From NCBI RefSeq assembly GCF_002929745.1, contig NZ_PJIQ01000011.1, positions 59,702 through 123,701 on the forward strand: a DNA stretch of 64,000 nucleotides, given 5' to 3'. The position numbers and the translations under genes are program-made. This DNA is from Arthrobacter sp. B1805 (GTDB taxonomy: Bacteria; Actinomycetota; Actinomycetes; Actinomycetales; Micrococcaceae). The notes under the pieces are model-generated. The model was not told the origin of the DNA. It saw only the letters and a list, made by a program, of their open reading frames with translations, and made no database searches. Of this stretch, positions 41,639 to 50,516 are shown piece by piece (position 1 is the first letter of the stretch; each line of letters opens with the position of its first letter).

Positions 41639-43470
41639 GCTCACTGGACCGCAAGCACACAGCCGGCCTCGGCGGGGAGACCGGCCTGCTGGTCGTCCTC
41701 ATCGTCGCCCTCATCGGCGTCCCGGGCGCCCTGTACGGGCTGAACACCCTCGGGCATCAGCTCGCACCCCGGCCCGAAGGAATCCCTACCGGGTTCTGGC
41801 CGCGATCCCTGGGCAACTTCACCGGCATCATGCCGTGGCGCTCCACCGAGATCACGCTGGCGATCATTGCCGGCGTCGTGCTGCTGGCACTGTTCGTGCT
41901 GTACATCGTCCTGAGCATTCGCAAGGGCCGGAAGATCGTCAAGCACGACCGGGCCGCAGTGAAGATGGCGTCCCTGAAAGACGTCGCGCCCTTCACCGAG
42001 AAGCAGGTGAAAGCCAAAGCCGCCCGCTTCGGCCTGAGCGCCGAGCAGTCACCGGGCATCAAGATCGGGCAGATGGTGCGCGGCGGGAACACCCTGTACG
42101 CGTCGTGGGAGGACACACTCCTGCACATCTGGGGCACCCGCACCGGCAAGACCACAACCCAGGCTGCACCCTCGATCATCGAAGCTCCCGGGCCGGTGAT
42201 CGCGACGTCGAACAAGCGCGACCTGTCCGACCTGACCCGCGACATCCGCGCCGAGAACGGCGACGTGTGGATCTTCGACCCGCAGGGAGTTGCGAACGAA
42301 AAGCCCACCTGGTGGTGGAACCCGCTCAGCTACGTCATCGACGCAGAACGAGCCGCAGAAATGGCGAACAACTTCGCCCTCGGCTCCCGGCCCGTCGGAG
42401 CCAAGGGCGGCGACGCCTACTTCGACAACGCAGGCAAGGACCTACTCGCCGGGTACCTGCTCGCGGCCGCGGTCAGCGACCGCCCGATCAGTCAGGTCCA
42501 TAGCTGGCTCTCCCACTCCGAGAACCAGGAAGCCGCCGGTCTTCTGTTCGACGCCGGATGGCGGAAGGAAGCCGACTCGATGGGCAGCACCATGTCGCTG
42601 CCCGACAAGCAGCGCGAAGGTGTCTACGGCACCGCACGGCAGATGGCCACGTGCCTGAAGAACGAGAAGATCGCCGCCTGGGTGAACCCCAGCGGTCCGA
42701 ACGATCCGCGGCCGCAGTTCACGCCCGAGGACTTCATCAAGGGTAAGAACACCCTCTATGCGCTGTCCAAGGAAGGCGCCGGCACCGCAGGTCCTCTAGT
42801 GACGTCCCTGACCGTGGCCACGGCCACCGCAGCCGAGGAGTACGCGGCCACGCAGGCGGGTGGCCGCCTGGCGGTCCCGATGGTCTGCGTCCTCGATGAG
42901 GCTGCGAACGTGTGCCGGTGGGAGAACCTGCCCGACCTCTACAGCCACTACGGCTCCCGAGGAATCGTGGTTTCTACCTTCCTCCAATCCTGGTCTCAAG
43001 GCGTCGACGTGTGGGGCGAGTCCGGGATGAAGAAGCTGTTCTCCACGGCCAACGTCTTCACCTACGGCGGCAACGTCAAGGAAGAGGGATTCCTGAAGAT
43101 GCTCTCCGACCTCGTGGGTCAGTACCGGTACACGTCGGTGTCGACCTCGAGGCAGAAGGACAGCCGCTCCACGAGCCGCCAGGACTCCACCGACGACATC
43201 CTGTCCGTCGCGGATCTCGCCGCGATGCCCAAGGGCCGGGCCATCATGCTCGGCTCCGGCTCCCGGGCCGTCCTGCTGCGCACAGTCCCTGTCAGCGACC
43301 GCCCCTACGCGGACAAGGTTGCGGCGTCCGAAGCCGCTCACAATGACACACGGGTCGCCTCTGCATCCGCTGCAGCGAGACCTCCGGTGGTGGAAGCCAC
43401 TGCCGAGGTTCCTCCCAACCCGGTTGTCGCTGCCGGCGGTAACCGGTGGTTGGCAATGGTTAAGGAGTAG
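41635..43470 (+). CDS. VirD4/TraG-like coupling protein
   Basis: A 611-residue coupling ATPase that docks DNA to the secretion channel. Two helices (LLVVLIVALIGVPGALYGL and ITLAIIAGVVLLALFVLYIV) precede the cytoplasmic motor. Walker A is GTRTGKTTTQ near residues 165-174; the usual GSG is GTR. IFDPQGVANEKPTWWWNPL and Walker B MVCVLDEAANVCRW near 417 match TraG/TraD-type proteins, as does STFLQSW. The GTG at 41635 overlaps the VirB4 stop. Confidence 0.9.
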   Translation: MSSLDRKHTAGLGGETGLLVVLIVALIGVPGALYGLNTLGHQLAPRPEGIPTGFWPRSLGNFTGIMPWRSTEITLAIIAGVVLLALFVLYIVLSIRKGRKIVKHDRAAVKMASLKDVAPFTEKQVKAKAARFGLSAEQSPGIKIGQMVRGGNTLYASWEDTLLHIWGTRTGKTTTQAAPSIIEAPGPVIATSNKRDLSDLTRDIRAENGDVWIFDPQGVANEKPTWWWNPLSYVIDAERAAEMANNFALGSRPVGAKGGDAYFDNAGKDLLAGYLLAAAVSDRPISQVHSWLSHSENQEAAGLLFDAGWRKEADSMGSTMSLPDKQREGVYGTARQMATCLKNEKIAAWVNPSGPNDPRPQFTPEDFIKGKNTLYALSKEGAGTAGPLVTSLTVATATAAEEYAATQAGGRLAVPMVCVLDEAANVCRWENLPDLYSHYGSRGIVVSTFLQSWSQGVDVWGESGMKKLFSTANVFTYGGNVKEEGFLKMLSDLVGQYRYTSVSTSRQKDSRSTSRQDSTDDILSVADLAAMPKGRAIMLGSGSRAVLLRTVPVSDRPYADKVAASEAAHNDTRVASASAAARPPVVEATAEVPPNPVVAAGGNRWLAMVKE

Positions 43471-43474
43471 AGAA

Positions 43475-43933
43475 GTGGATCTACATGCGCCCTTCGGGGC
43501 CGACGACTCTGCCGATGATGTGTTCCCCGGCGAGGAACCCGAGACCGATAGCGCCCGCCCAACTCAGCGGACCGCGCAGCCTGCTCCCGAAATGGTTTTC
43601 GACAACCTCGAGGAGTTCGTGACCGAGTTCCTGGTGCACCAGTATCAGCGGCCCGTGGTGTCTCATGGACGTGCGGAGTTCACCTGGTGCGCCAGCTGGT
43701 GGCGACACAAGGAAGCCGTCAACCGGCTCAACGCCCTCTGGCGCGCCTGGGAAGCCTTACGCCTCGACCCGACAACCGGATTGGCGAACTGGTGGAACAA
43801 CTACGCCGACCCCACCATGGCCGCCCTCTTCTCGGGCACCGGCCCCTTCCAGGGCTGCACGGCAATGGAGCACAAGCCCGCGAACAAACCACTACCCATC
43901 GTCCGAGCACCGGAGGGCTTGTACTCGGCCTGA
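43475..43933 (+). CDS. DUF4913-domain protein
   Basis: A 152-residue protein. After a disordered acidic start the DUF4913 core reads EFVTEFLVHQYQRPVV, FTWCASWWRHKEAVNRL and WRAWEALRLDPTTGLANWW, with conserved tryptophans. DUF4913 genes often close actinobacterial conjugation operons. GTG at 43475 is preceded by AAGGAG located at the end of the VirD4-like gene, four bases before. Function unknown. Confidence 0.8.
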   Translation: MDLHAPFGADDSADDVFPGEEPETDSARPTQRTAQPAPEMVFDNLEEFVTEFLVHQYQRPVVSHGRAEFTWCASWWRHKEAVNRLNALWRAWEALRLDPTTGLANWWNNYADPTMAALFSGTGPFQGCTAMEHKPANKPLPIVRAPEGLYSA

Positions 43934-44022
43934 CCCAATTACTCATGTAAGTAGATGAGTCATGCAGGTGTCGCCCCAGATGAGACGCAACACCAGGAAA
44001 GGCCCTCTGCCCCGCCCCCTGA

Positions 44023-44050
44023 CCAGTGCCAGTGCCAGTGCCAGTGCCAG
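44023..44050. repeat. Tandem CCAGTG repeat
   Basis: The hexamer CCAGTG is repeated 4.7 times directly after the conjugation operon. No coding frame uses it. It looks like a simple slippage repeat. Confidence 0.7.
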
Positions 44051-44079
44051 ATGAAGGGTGTTGCTCATTTCAATGACCG

Positions 44080-44265
44080 TCAGGTAACGAGGATGAACGT
44101 CGTCAGGGCGGTGACGGCGGCAAAGATTAGAAGGATCACGCCGAGGATGAGGGCTTTGCGCTGTTGCTTTCGTCGGTATTGTCGTTCAATTTCGGCGTGT
44201 TGTGCTGCCACGTAGCGCTGCTTCGCTGCTCGTGACTGAGTTGATTTGCGCTTGTTTGATCCCAT
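44080..44265 (-). CDS. Small membrane protein with basic N-terminus
   Basis: A 61-residue protein: a strongly basic first half (NKRKSTQSRAAKQRYVAAQ, ERQYRRKQQRKA) and one helix, LILGVILLIFAAVTALTTF. TTAGGA lies upstream of the ATG. It would sit in the membrane with the N-terminus inside. Role unknown. Confidence 0.6.
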   Translation of the reverse strand: MGSNKRKSTQSRAAKQRYVAAQHAEIERQYRRKQQRKALILGVILLIFAAVTALTTFILVT

Positions 44266-44306
44266 GTCCTAATGACCTTCCACTCGGTCGAGGCATTCCC
44301 TGTCGA

Positions 44307-44909
44307 TCACGGCCGTGGTGTCCGGGCGGTGAGGAGTTCGGCAAGTTCATCGGGGTGCCTGGAGGACACCAGCCAGTACGGTGCGGGGTCTTCCTTGTCG
44401 GTGATCTCGATTTTCACGACGGCGTCGATCCATCCCCTGATACAGAGGTAGGTCAACCCGTGCAGGCCCGTTCCCCGTTGGGCGGTGGCTTCTTCCTTGA
44501 TGAAGGCCTCCGCTGTGCCGACATACATCCGGTCAATCCGGGCACGGCCGACCTGCAGCACGGAGCGGGTCACCACGATGGTGGGAATGGACGTCACCAT
44601 CATGATCACGAGGAAGATCAGGGTGATGACGGATGCCATGACCCCGATAGTCATGTCGATGGGAGCGAAAACGACCGCCGGGACGAAGGCCAGGCCGACA
44701 ATGATCAGCCACACCCAGAAGTTCGGGTACAGGCGTTCCTTCCACAGGACCGGTTCATCTGCTGCCGACAACCCATCGGCGGTGAGGGTACTTTCCGGGG
44801 TAGGGACCGGGGGAGGGGTACGTCCACCAGGGGATGGGTGTGCCGGCGGTGCGGCAGCCGGCGGGTCGGATGGGGGAATGATTGCCCCTGGTTCGTGGGG
44901 TTGTTGCAT
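44307..44909 (-). CDS. DUF3093-like membrane protein
   Basis: A 200-residue protein. After a Pro-rich start, VLWKERLYPNFWVWLIIVGL and the following helix SVITLIFLVIMMVTSIPTIV form a membrane hairpin. LQVGRARIDRMYVGTAEAF and DPAPYWLVSSRHPDELAELL match the conserved C-terminal part of DUF3093. ATG at 44909 with a weak site; 28 bases after the lgt stop, so co-transcription with lgt is likely. Function unknown. Confidence 0.75.
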   Translation of the reverse strand: MQQPHEPGAIIPPSDPPAAAPPAHPSPGGRTPPPVPTPESTLTADGLSAADEPVLWKERLYPNFWVWLIIVGLAFVPAVVFAPIDMTIGVMASVITLIFLVIMMVTSIPTIVVTRSVLQVGRARIDRMYVGTAEAFIKEEATAQRGTGLHGLTYLCIRGWIDAVVKIEITDKEDPAPYWLVSSRHPDELAELLTARTPRP

Positions 44910-44937
44910 GAGGTGGGTCCCGTCGGGTGAGTGGTTG

Positions 44938-45867
44938 TTAGCGGGTGCTGGGGCCGGTGATGTCGGCTTGCTGGGTGGGAGGTATTTCGGGGTGTTGCGG
45001 TGGGTCCTGGAGTTCCGTGGAGTGTGTGGCTGATCGGGGGCGGTTTCTGCGCATGAGGAAGAGGGTGGTCGCGGCGAGGAAGAGGATCGCTGAGACCCAG
45101 GTGTTGATGCGCAGTCCGAGGATGGTGTTGGCGTAGTCGGAGCGCATGAGTTCGAAGAAGAACCTGCCGGCGGTGTAGAGGGCGACGTACAGGGCGAGGA
45201 CGGAACCGGCGCCAAGGGTGGTTCTCCGATCCAGGATCAGGATCAGGGCTGCTGCGATCAGGCACCACAGTGACTCGTACAAGAAGGTCGGGTCGAAGTA
45301 TCCCAGGACGACCGGCGTTCCGTCGGGGTTGAGCTGTGCCCGTCCGGTGCCGGCGTCCATGGCGTGGATCTGCAGGGCCCAGGGTGCGGTGGAGGGATCC
45401 CCGTAGAGTTCGTTGTTGAACCAGTTGCCCCACCGGCCCAGGGCCTGGGCGATGAGAACTGCCGGGGCGGCGGCATCGGCGAACGCGAGGAAGGTGACGT
45501 TGTTGCGGCGGCAGCCGATGTACGCGCCGAGGGCACCGAGAGCGATGGCTCCCCAGATGCCCAGGCCGCCTTCCCAGATCCTCAGCGCGTCGACAGGGTC
45601 CTTCCCTGGCCCGAAGTAGAGCTGATAGTCGGTGATCACGTGGTAGAGCCGGCCACCGATGATGCCGAACGGAACCGCCCACATCACGACGTCGAGGACC
45701 TGGCCGGGCTGGCCGCCTCGGGCGTCGAGGCGGCGTCCGGTCAGCCACACCGCGGTGACAATCCCGGCGAGGATGCACAGCGCATAGAAGTTCAGGGTGA
45801 TGGGTCCGAACTGGAGGGCGCTGATCGTGGGGGAGGGAATGTAGGTATCCGGCGGTGCGGGGTTCAT
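44938..45867 (-). CDS. lgt: Prolipoprotein diacylglyceryl transferase
   Basis: A 309-residue integral membrane enzyme that transfers diacylglyceryl from phosphatidylglycerol to the lipobox cysteine of prolipoproteins. The signature GRWGNWFNNELYG, with neighbouring ALGRW, lies near residues 142-155 and matches the Lgt motif GRxGNFxNxE; RLYHVITDYQ near 74 provides the conserved His region. Seven or so helices are visible. ATG at 45867 overlaps the resB stop (ATGA). A plasmid copy near several lipoproteins (DUF305, TlpA, BNR protein) suggests a dedicated helper or extra gene dose. Confidence 0.95.
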   Translation of the reverse strand: MNPAPPDTYIPSPTISALQFGPITLNFYALCILAGIVTAVWLTGRRLDARGGQPGQVLDVVMWAVPFGIIGGRLYHVITDYQLYFGPGKDPVDALRIWEGGLGIWGAIALGALGAYIGCRRNNVTFLAFADAAAPAVLIAQALGRWGNWFNNELYGDPSTAPWALQIHAMDAGTGRAQLNPDGTPVVLGYFDPTFLYESLWCLIAAALILILDRRTTLGAGSVLALYVALYTAGRFFFELMRSDYANTILGLRINTWVSAILFLAATTLFLMRRNRPRSATHSTELQDPPQHPEIPPTQQADITGPSTR

Positions 45868-47735
45868 GACTGATCCGATGGTCGGGTGGAACTGCTGGTG
45901 ACAGTGCTGGTGACAGTGCTGGTGACAGTGCTGGTGACAGTGCTGGGGGTGGTGTTTTCGGTGGTGTCGGGGATAGGGGCCGGTGGGGTCGTGCTGTGCG
46001 GGGTCTCGGGAAACTCCTGGTGCCCGGACTGCTGCTGGAAGTGGTGTTGCAGGTAGGTGCGGATCCTGTTTGCTTCCTTGCCGAGTCCGGGGTCTTCCCC
46101 CCGGGCGAGGAGCCCGTATTCCATGACCGTGTTCCCGTCCGTCGAGGTGGACGCGGCGATCCAGGCGCGGCGGCGTGGAGTAATGAGGGAAAGGATGAGT
46201 CCGGTCAGGGCCAGGGTGGAGAACACGAGGGCCCCGATCTTGCCTGGATCGTAGGTGATGTCCAGTGCGACGAAGCGTTTGAGGCTGTCGAAGGTGATGG
46301 ACCCTCGTCCGTCGGGCAGTTCGTAGGTCTGCTCCGGTTCCAGGACGATGCCGCCTGCGTCCAGGTCCCGTCCGTTGAGTTGCGTCAGCTCGGTGGTGTC
46401 GAGCTGATACACGGATCTGGGGGTGCCGTCATCGAGGCCGAGGTTGCCGTAGTAGGAGTTCAGGTTCAGCCGGGGGTTGAACGGGTCGGGATCCGAGCCG
46501 AAGGCAAGCCCCGTGTCGTCGACGACGGCGGTGGGCAGGAAGAACCCGACGAACCCGAGCTGGTCGGGTTGCGCGTCGGGGGCTTTGATGACGATGGTCG
46601 AGGTGTAGGCCGAGTCCGTGGGCTGGGCGGGTACGGGCCCGGAGAACGCGATGTTGCCGTCGCCGTCACGCACGGTGATGACCGGCGCGTAACCGTTTCC
46701 GACGAGGTAGACGTTGGTTCCGTCCATGCCGATCGGCGCGTTGACTTTCAGCTCCTGCCGGACCAGGGCGGAATCGGGGTTCTCCTGCACAGTCATGGTG
46801 GCGGTGAAGTCCAGTGGCTGCCCGTAGGTGGCTGGGTCGTCCCGGTTGAAGGTGACATCGAAGTCCTCGAGGGTGAGGGCGAAGGGTGCCAGGGTGTCCT
46901 CGTTGAAATTTGTTCCGGGGGTGAAGGAGTCGTAGCCGATCAGGGCGTTGGTGAATCCTTCACCCTCCACGATGAGTTTCTGCCCCCGGTACCCGAACAT
47001 CCCGCCGACTGCGACGGCTACCAGCACCCCGATCAGGGCTGTGTGGAACAACAGGTTCCCTGCTTCTTTCAGGAATCCCCGCTCGGCCCCGACGGAGGGC
47101 CGGCCGGTGTCCGTATCCCGCACGTCGACCCGGTACCCGAGCTTGCGAAGAATCGCGGCCGCCTCTGTGACCGTGGCAGTGAGGCTGCGATGTGCAACAG
47201 AGGGAGGCTGGCCGGCCGAATCCAGGCCTGGACCAGAAACCGGATCCGGGACCGGGGCGGGGCGGTTTGGCAGGGTGAGTGTGCCGTGCTGGGGAAGGCG
47301 GGAGAGTCGTCGCGGTGTGCGGGGCGGTGTTGCCCGTAACGCGTTCAAATACACTCTGGTGCGCGGAATGACGCAACCGATGAGCGATGTGAACAGCAGC
47401 AGGTAGATCGCGGAGAACCAGACGGAGGAGAAAACGTCGAAGAGCTGGAACCTGTCCAACCAAGGACCGGTATCAGGGTTGTCCTGCAGGTACTGGGTCA
47501 CGACCGCCGGGTTCGCGGGACGCTGCGGGAACAAGGACCCTGGCACGGCAGCAACCGCGAGCAGGAGCAGGAGCTGCAGTGCAGTGCGCATGCTGGTCAG
47601 CTGCCGCCACACCCAACGAAGCATCTCCACCGGCCCGAGAGCGGACACCCGGACATCGTCCTTTGCCGGTCCGCCCTTCTGACGGGGGACGGGACGGCGG
47701 CCCTGTCCCGCGTCGGGCTTCGTGTCAGCTGACAT
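45864..47735 (-). CDS. resB: ResB/Ccs1-like cytochrome c biogenesis protein
   Basis: A 623-residue membrane protein of system II heme delivery. WRQLTSMRTALQLLLLLAVA is the typical first helix, FQLFDVFSSVWFSAIYLLLF the second and third, and RGFLKEAGNLLFHTALIGVL the later one with a conserved His; a large extracytoplasmic domain precedes the last helix (IGALVFSTLALTGLILSL). The C-terminal tail is low-complexity with TVTS repeats. The partner CcsA/ResC is not visible in the window. ATG at 47735 overlaps the tlpA stop by 11 bases. Confidence 0.85.
   Translation of the reverse strand: MSADTKPDAGQGRRPVPRQKGGPAKDDVRVSALGPVEMLRWVWRQLTSMRTALQLLLLLAVAAVPGSLFPQRPANPAVVTQYLQDNPDTGPWLDRFQLFDVFSSVWFSAIYLLLFTSLIGCVIPRTRVYLNALRATPPRTPRRLSRLPQHGTLTLPNRPAPVPDPVSGPGLDSAGQPPSVAHRSLTATVTEAAAILRKLGYRVDVRDTDTGRPSVGAERGFLKEAGNLLFHTALIGVLVAVAVGGMFGYRGQKLIVEGEGFTNALIGYDSFTPGTNFNEDTLAPFALTLEDFDVTFNRDDPATYGQPLDFTATMTVQENPDSALVRQELKVNAPIGMDGTNVYLVGNGYAPVITVRDGDGNIAFSGPVPAQPTDSAYTSTIVIKAPDAQPDQLGFVGFFLPTAVVDDTGLAFGSDPDPFNPRLNLNSYYGNLGLDDGTPRSVYQLDTTELTQLNGRDLDAGGIVLEPEQTYELPDGRGSITFDSLKRFVALDITYDPGKIGALVFSTLALTGLILSLITPRRRAWIAASTSTDGNTVMEYGLLARGEDPGLGKEANRIRTYLQHHFQQQSGHQEFPETPHSTTPPAPIPDTTENTTPSTVTSTVTSTVTSTVTSSSTRPSDQS
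45894..45941. repeat. Four 12-bp tandem repeats in the resB tail
   Basis: CTGGTGACAGTG is repeated four times exactly. On the coding strand it encodes TVTS repeats at the protein end. Copy number probably varies between strains. Confidence 0.85.
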
Positions 47736-48504
47736 GGTTCCGGTCCTGCTGCTCATCGACCCCGCGCACGAATGACATCCCTGCCCTAAGCCCTATGACC
47801 GTTGTTGCTGGTGTGTGGGAGAGGGCGTTGGTTTTGGCGGTGGTGCTAGCGGTGGCTGTGGGGGTGTTAAGGGCGTCGCTGATCAGGGTGCGCAGGGTCG
47901 TTTCGTCGGCGACGCCGAGGATCCGTGCTGCGACTCTGCCCTGCCGGTCCAAGACGAGGGTGGTGGGGACGGCCTGGGGTGGTACGTAGTCGGTGAGCTG
48001 GAGCAGCAGCTTTCCGTTGCGGTCCTCGAAACTCGGGTAGGTGATGCCGAAGGTCCGCTCGAATGCTTCCGCGGTCGGCTTCTCATCGCGGACGTTCACC
48101 CCATAGAAGCGCACACCATCGGGGGTGAATCGTTCACTGAGTTGCTGGAGGGAAGGCGCTTCCACTCGGCACGGGGCGCAGGCCGCGTACCAGACGTTCA
48201 GAACGACGACGTCTCCGCTCCAGTCACCGGAGGTGACCGGAGTCCCGTCGAACAGGGTTCCCTGCACGTCCAAGGGTTCGCTGCGCTCCTCCGGCGCGTA
48301 TTCGGCCACTGACCCGTCCCCGGCGATGTAGTTCTTGTTATCGCCGGCGCGGGCCTGGTCGGCGAGATCATCGTTGGCTGTTGCGCAGCCGGCGAGAACG
48401 AGGCAGGAAGCGACCAGCATCGCCGCGGCGCGACGGGACCACACGGTGGCCCGTGCCGGGCGAGGTACGACCGACAGTATGGTCGGGTGGGGGTGGTATT
48501 TCAC
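47725..48504 (-). CDS. TlpA-like thioredoxin lipoprotein
   Basis: A 259-residue membrane-attached thiol oxidoreductase. The signal ends LVASCLVLAGC (lipobox). The thioredoxin core has VVVLNVWYAACAPCRVEAP with active site CAPC near residues 109-112, and PQAVPTTLVLDRQGRV carries the cis-proline. Such proteins take electrons from CcdA and keep apocytochrome c or copper-site thiols reduced. GTG start with GGAGGGAAC upstream. It lies between ccdA and resB, the usual gene order. Confidence 0.85.
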   Translation of the reverse strand: MKYHPHPTILSVVPRPARATVWSRRAAAMLVASCLVLAGCATANDDLADQARAGDNKNYIAGDGSVAEYAPEERSEPLDVQGTLFDGTPVTSGDWSGDVVVLNVWYAACAPCRVEAPSLQQLSERFTPDGVRFYGVNVRDEKPTAEAFERTFGITYPSFEDRNGKLLLQLTDYVPPQAVPTTLVLDRQGRVAARILGVADETTLRTLISDALNTPTATASTTAKTNALSHTPATTVIGLRAGMSFVRGVDEQQDRNHVS

Positions 48505-48564
48505 GAAGGTTCCCTCCGGTTGTAGAGGTACGGGAGTGGACGGCCCGGCGCGCCGGCGGTGTCC

Positions 48565-49314
48565 TTAGATGGGGGTGAGGAAAGTGCCGGCAAGGTTCTG
48601 CAGTTGGTAGATCCACAGCATCCACACACCGGTGACCATGAGCGCTCCGACGAGAATCAGTAGGGACCCGCCGATGATGTTGAAGACACGGATGTGGCGG
48701 CGGACGAAGGCCAAGGCGGTCGTGACCCATTGGACTCCCAGGGCGACGAGGACGAAGGGGATCCCGAGACCGAGGCAGTACACGAATCCCAGGACAGCTC
48801 CCCGCCACGCGGTGCCCGTCGTGGTGCTCAGCGCCAGGACAGCGCTGAGGGTCGGACCCATGCACGGTGTCCAGCCGAGACCGAAAACGACACCCAGCAG
48901 GGGTGCTCCGGCGACCCCTGTTTTCGGGCGCCACGTGATTTTCGCTGTCCGCTGGAGGAACGAGACCCTGCCAACGAGGGCCAGGCCCATCACGATCACG
49001 AACAGGCCCAGGACCCGGATGAGTGGGTCCTGCCAGCGCAGCAGCCAGGATCCCATGACTCCGAACGCCGCCCCGTACAGGGTGAACACGAGCGCGAATC
49101 CGAGGATGAACAGAGCCACCCCGGTTAGTACCCGTCTGCGGTTGTCCGGCCGTCCCGGTTCGGTGAGCCCTGAGACGTAGCCGAGGTACCCGGGGACCAG
49201 CGGCAGGATGCACGGGGAGAGGAAGGACACGATCCCGGCTGTCATCGCCAGCGGAATCGCCGCGAGCAGGGCCCCGGACTGAACAGTGTCGGCGAAGAAC
49301 TCACCAACGGTCAT
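48565..49314 (-). CDS. ccdA: CcdA-like thiol-disulphide transporter
   Basis: A 249-residue membrane protein of the CcdA/DsbD-beta family that passes reducing power from thioredoxin across the membrane. [20 protein letters not shown] and [18 protein letters not shown] hold the two conserved helix cysteines (CxxP and CxGP types). Six helices are visible. Its ATG overlaps the stop of the small frame at 49311-49541. Upstream and downstream genes (TlpA, ResB) complete a cytochrome c or copper-thiol reduction unit. Confidence 0.9.
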   Translation of the reverse strand: MTVGEFFADTVQSGALLAAIPLAMTAGIVSFLSPCILPLVPGYLGYVSGLTEPGRPDNRRRVLTGVALFILGFALVFTLYGAAFGVMGSWLLRWQDPLIRVLGLFVIVMGLALVGRVSFLQRTAKITWRPKTGVAGAPLLGVVFGLGWTPCMGPTLSAVLALSTTTGTAWRGAVLGFVYCLGLGIPFVLVALGVQWVTTALAFVRRHIRVFNIIGGSLLILVGALMVTGVWMLWIYQLQNLAGTFLTPI

Positions 49315-49541
49315 GGCAGTCTCCCCGAGCTGAGGGGCGTATGCCCGCCGTCCATCGTCACGCCCGTCTTGATGCCCGTTGTCCTGTCCGCAACTACGTC
49401 GGTGCTCGGACCAGGTTCTCCGCTCGTGCCGGTGGCCACTTCCACCTGCAGATCACCCACCACATCACTGGTCGAGGAGTTAGCCGGGTGATTGGCCTGG
49501 TGGTGGTACGGGTGGTTGGTGAGGTGGGTTTGAGGCAGCAC
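49311..49541 (-). CDS. Possible small protein between BNR lipoprotein and ccdA
   Basis: A 76-codon frame starting GTG three bases after the BNR gene stop and ending in an ATGA overlap with ccdA. The peptide is polar, His/Thr/Ser-rich ([15 protein letters not shown]) and has no known domain. Tight packing on both sides argues for translation; composition argues for a spacer. Histidines could bind copper. Confidence 0.35.
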   Translation of the reverse strand: MLPQTHLTNHPYHHQANHPANSSTSDVVGDLQVEVATGTSGEPGPSTDVVADRTTGIKTGVTMDGGHTPLSSGRLP

Positions 49542-49544
49542 GTG

Positions 49545-50516
49545 TCAGGCGCCGCCAGCATCGATGACGGTGGTGAAGGTCATGCCGTTGTCGACTGACT
49601 TCTCCAATCCGTTCTCCGTCGTTACCCAGACTTCCATGCCGTTGGTCGTCCGTTTCGTGGTGACCGCTGAGGGCTGCGCAGAAACTTTCCCGGCCTGCTC
49701 CCAGGTGATGCCGGCATCTGTGCTGGTCAGGACGTCACCGGCGGGAAGCACGCCGATGAGGTCCGAGCCGTCGGTGACGGCGGCTACCAGGACGACCGGG
49801 GCATCTGGTTCCTTCGTCCAGGTCTTTCCTGCATCCTCGGACCGGTAAATACCATCTTCGGTCGTCGCGACCGCGAGCTCCGTGGCAGGGTTCCCGGCCA
49901 GGGTGTAGGGGCTGATCTGCGTGGTCGCGTCGGTCCAGGAGCTGCCGTCCTTGCTGACCCGCAGGGTGCCGTCGAACCCGATGATCCCCTGGTAGGTGGT
50001 GGTCAGGGTATGGAAGTCAGACTCGCCACCACGGGCAACCTGCGACCAGGTGAGCCCATCGGTGGAGCTGATCAGTCCCACTGGGTTAGGCAGATCGACG
50101 CCGGGACCCGGGTGGCCGGAAGCGAAGTAGGTTCCGTCGCTACCGACGGTGAAGCCCATCAGATCAATCGTCTGCCCCATGGGTTCGGCGGACTCACCGT
50201 TGACCGTGAAAAGGCCCTCGTGAGAGGCGATCAGCACCGATTGCGTATCAGGGTCCACCGCCAGCCCATGGACGTGGGAGGGATACGGCTGGGCCGATGC
50301 GGCCGACCCTGCACCGTCATCGCCGACCGCTGAGCCGGCTGCCGAGCCGGCTGTTGAATCGGTCGATGACGTGCACGCCACAGTCCCCAACGTCAGGGCG
50401 AGGGAGACCCCGACCAGGGCGCGCCGGCGCCAGGCACGGGGCACACGTCCCGCAGCAAGGAAAGCAGGCGAGGAAGCAGCGGAGGACGGAGTGGGAGAAG
50501 CAGTGGGGGAAGTCAT
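49545..50516 (-). CDS. BNR-repeat lipoprotein (F510_1955-type)
   Basis: A 323-residue exported lipoprotein: signal ending LGTVACTSS (lipobox) and then a beta-propeller with SHVHGLAVDPDTQSVLIAS, ISSTDGLTW, RVSKDGSSW, RSEDAGKTW and TSTDAGITW Asp-box (SxDxGxTW) repeats. Similar genes occur next to copper and ccdA genes in actinobacteria. It probably binds a ligand or metal outside the cell; glycosidase activity is not supported by visible catalytic residues. Confidence 0.75.
   Translation of the reverse strand: MTSPTASPTPSSAASSPAFLAAGRVPRAWRRRALVGVSLALTLGTVACTSSTDSTAGSAAGSAVGDDGAGSAASAQPYPSHVHGLAVDPDTQSVLIASHEGLFTVNGESAEPMGQTIDLMGFTVGSDGTYFASGHPGPGVDLPNPVGLISSTDGLTWSQVARGGESDFHTLTTTYQGIIGFDGTLRVSKDGSSWTDATTQISPYTLAGNPATELAVATTEDGIYRSEDAGKTWTKEPDAPVVLVAAVTDGSDLIGVLPAGDVLTSTDAGITWEQAGKVSAQPSAVTTKRTTNGMEVWVTTENGLEKSVDNGMTFTTVIDAGGA

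Noticed and set aside
44023..44050. CCAGTG tandem repeat as a CRISPR-like array
   Set aside because: Units are 6 bp with no spacers; a simple tandem repeat.
45996..47339. 447-codon plus-strand frame
   Set aside because: Antisense to resB; no domain, Gly/Val/Glu-rich shadow.
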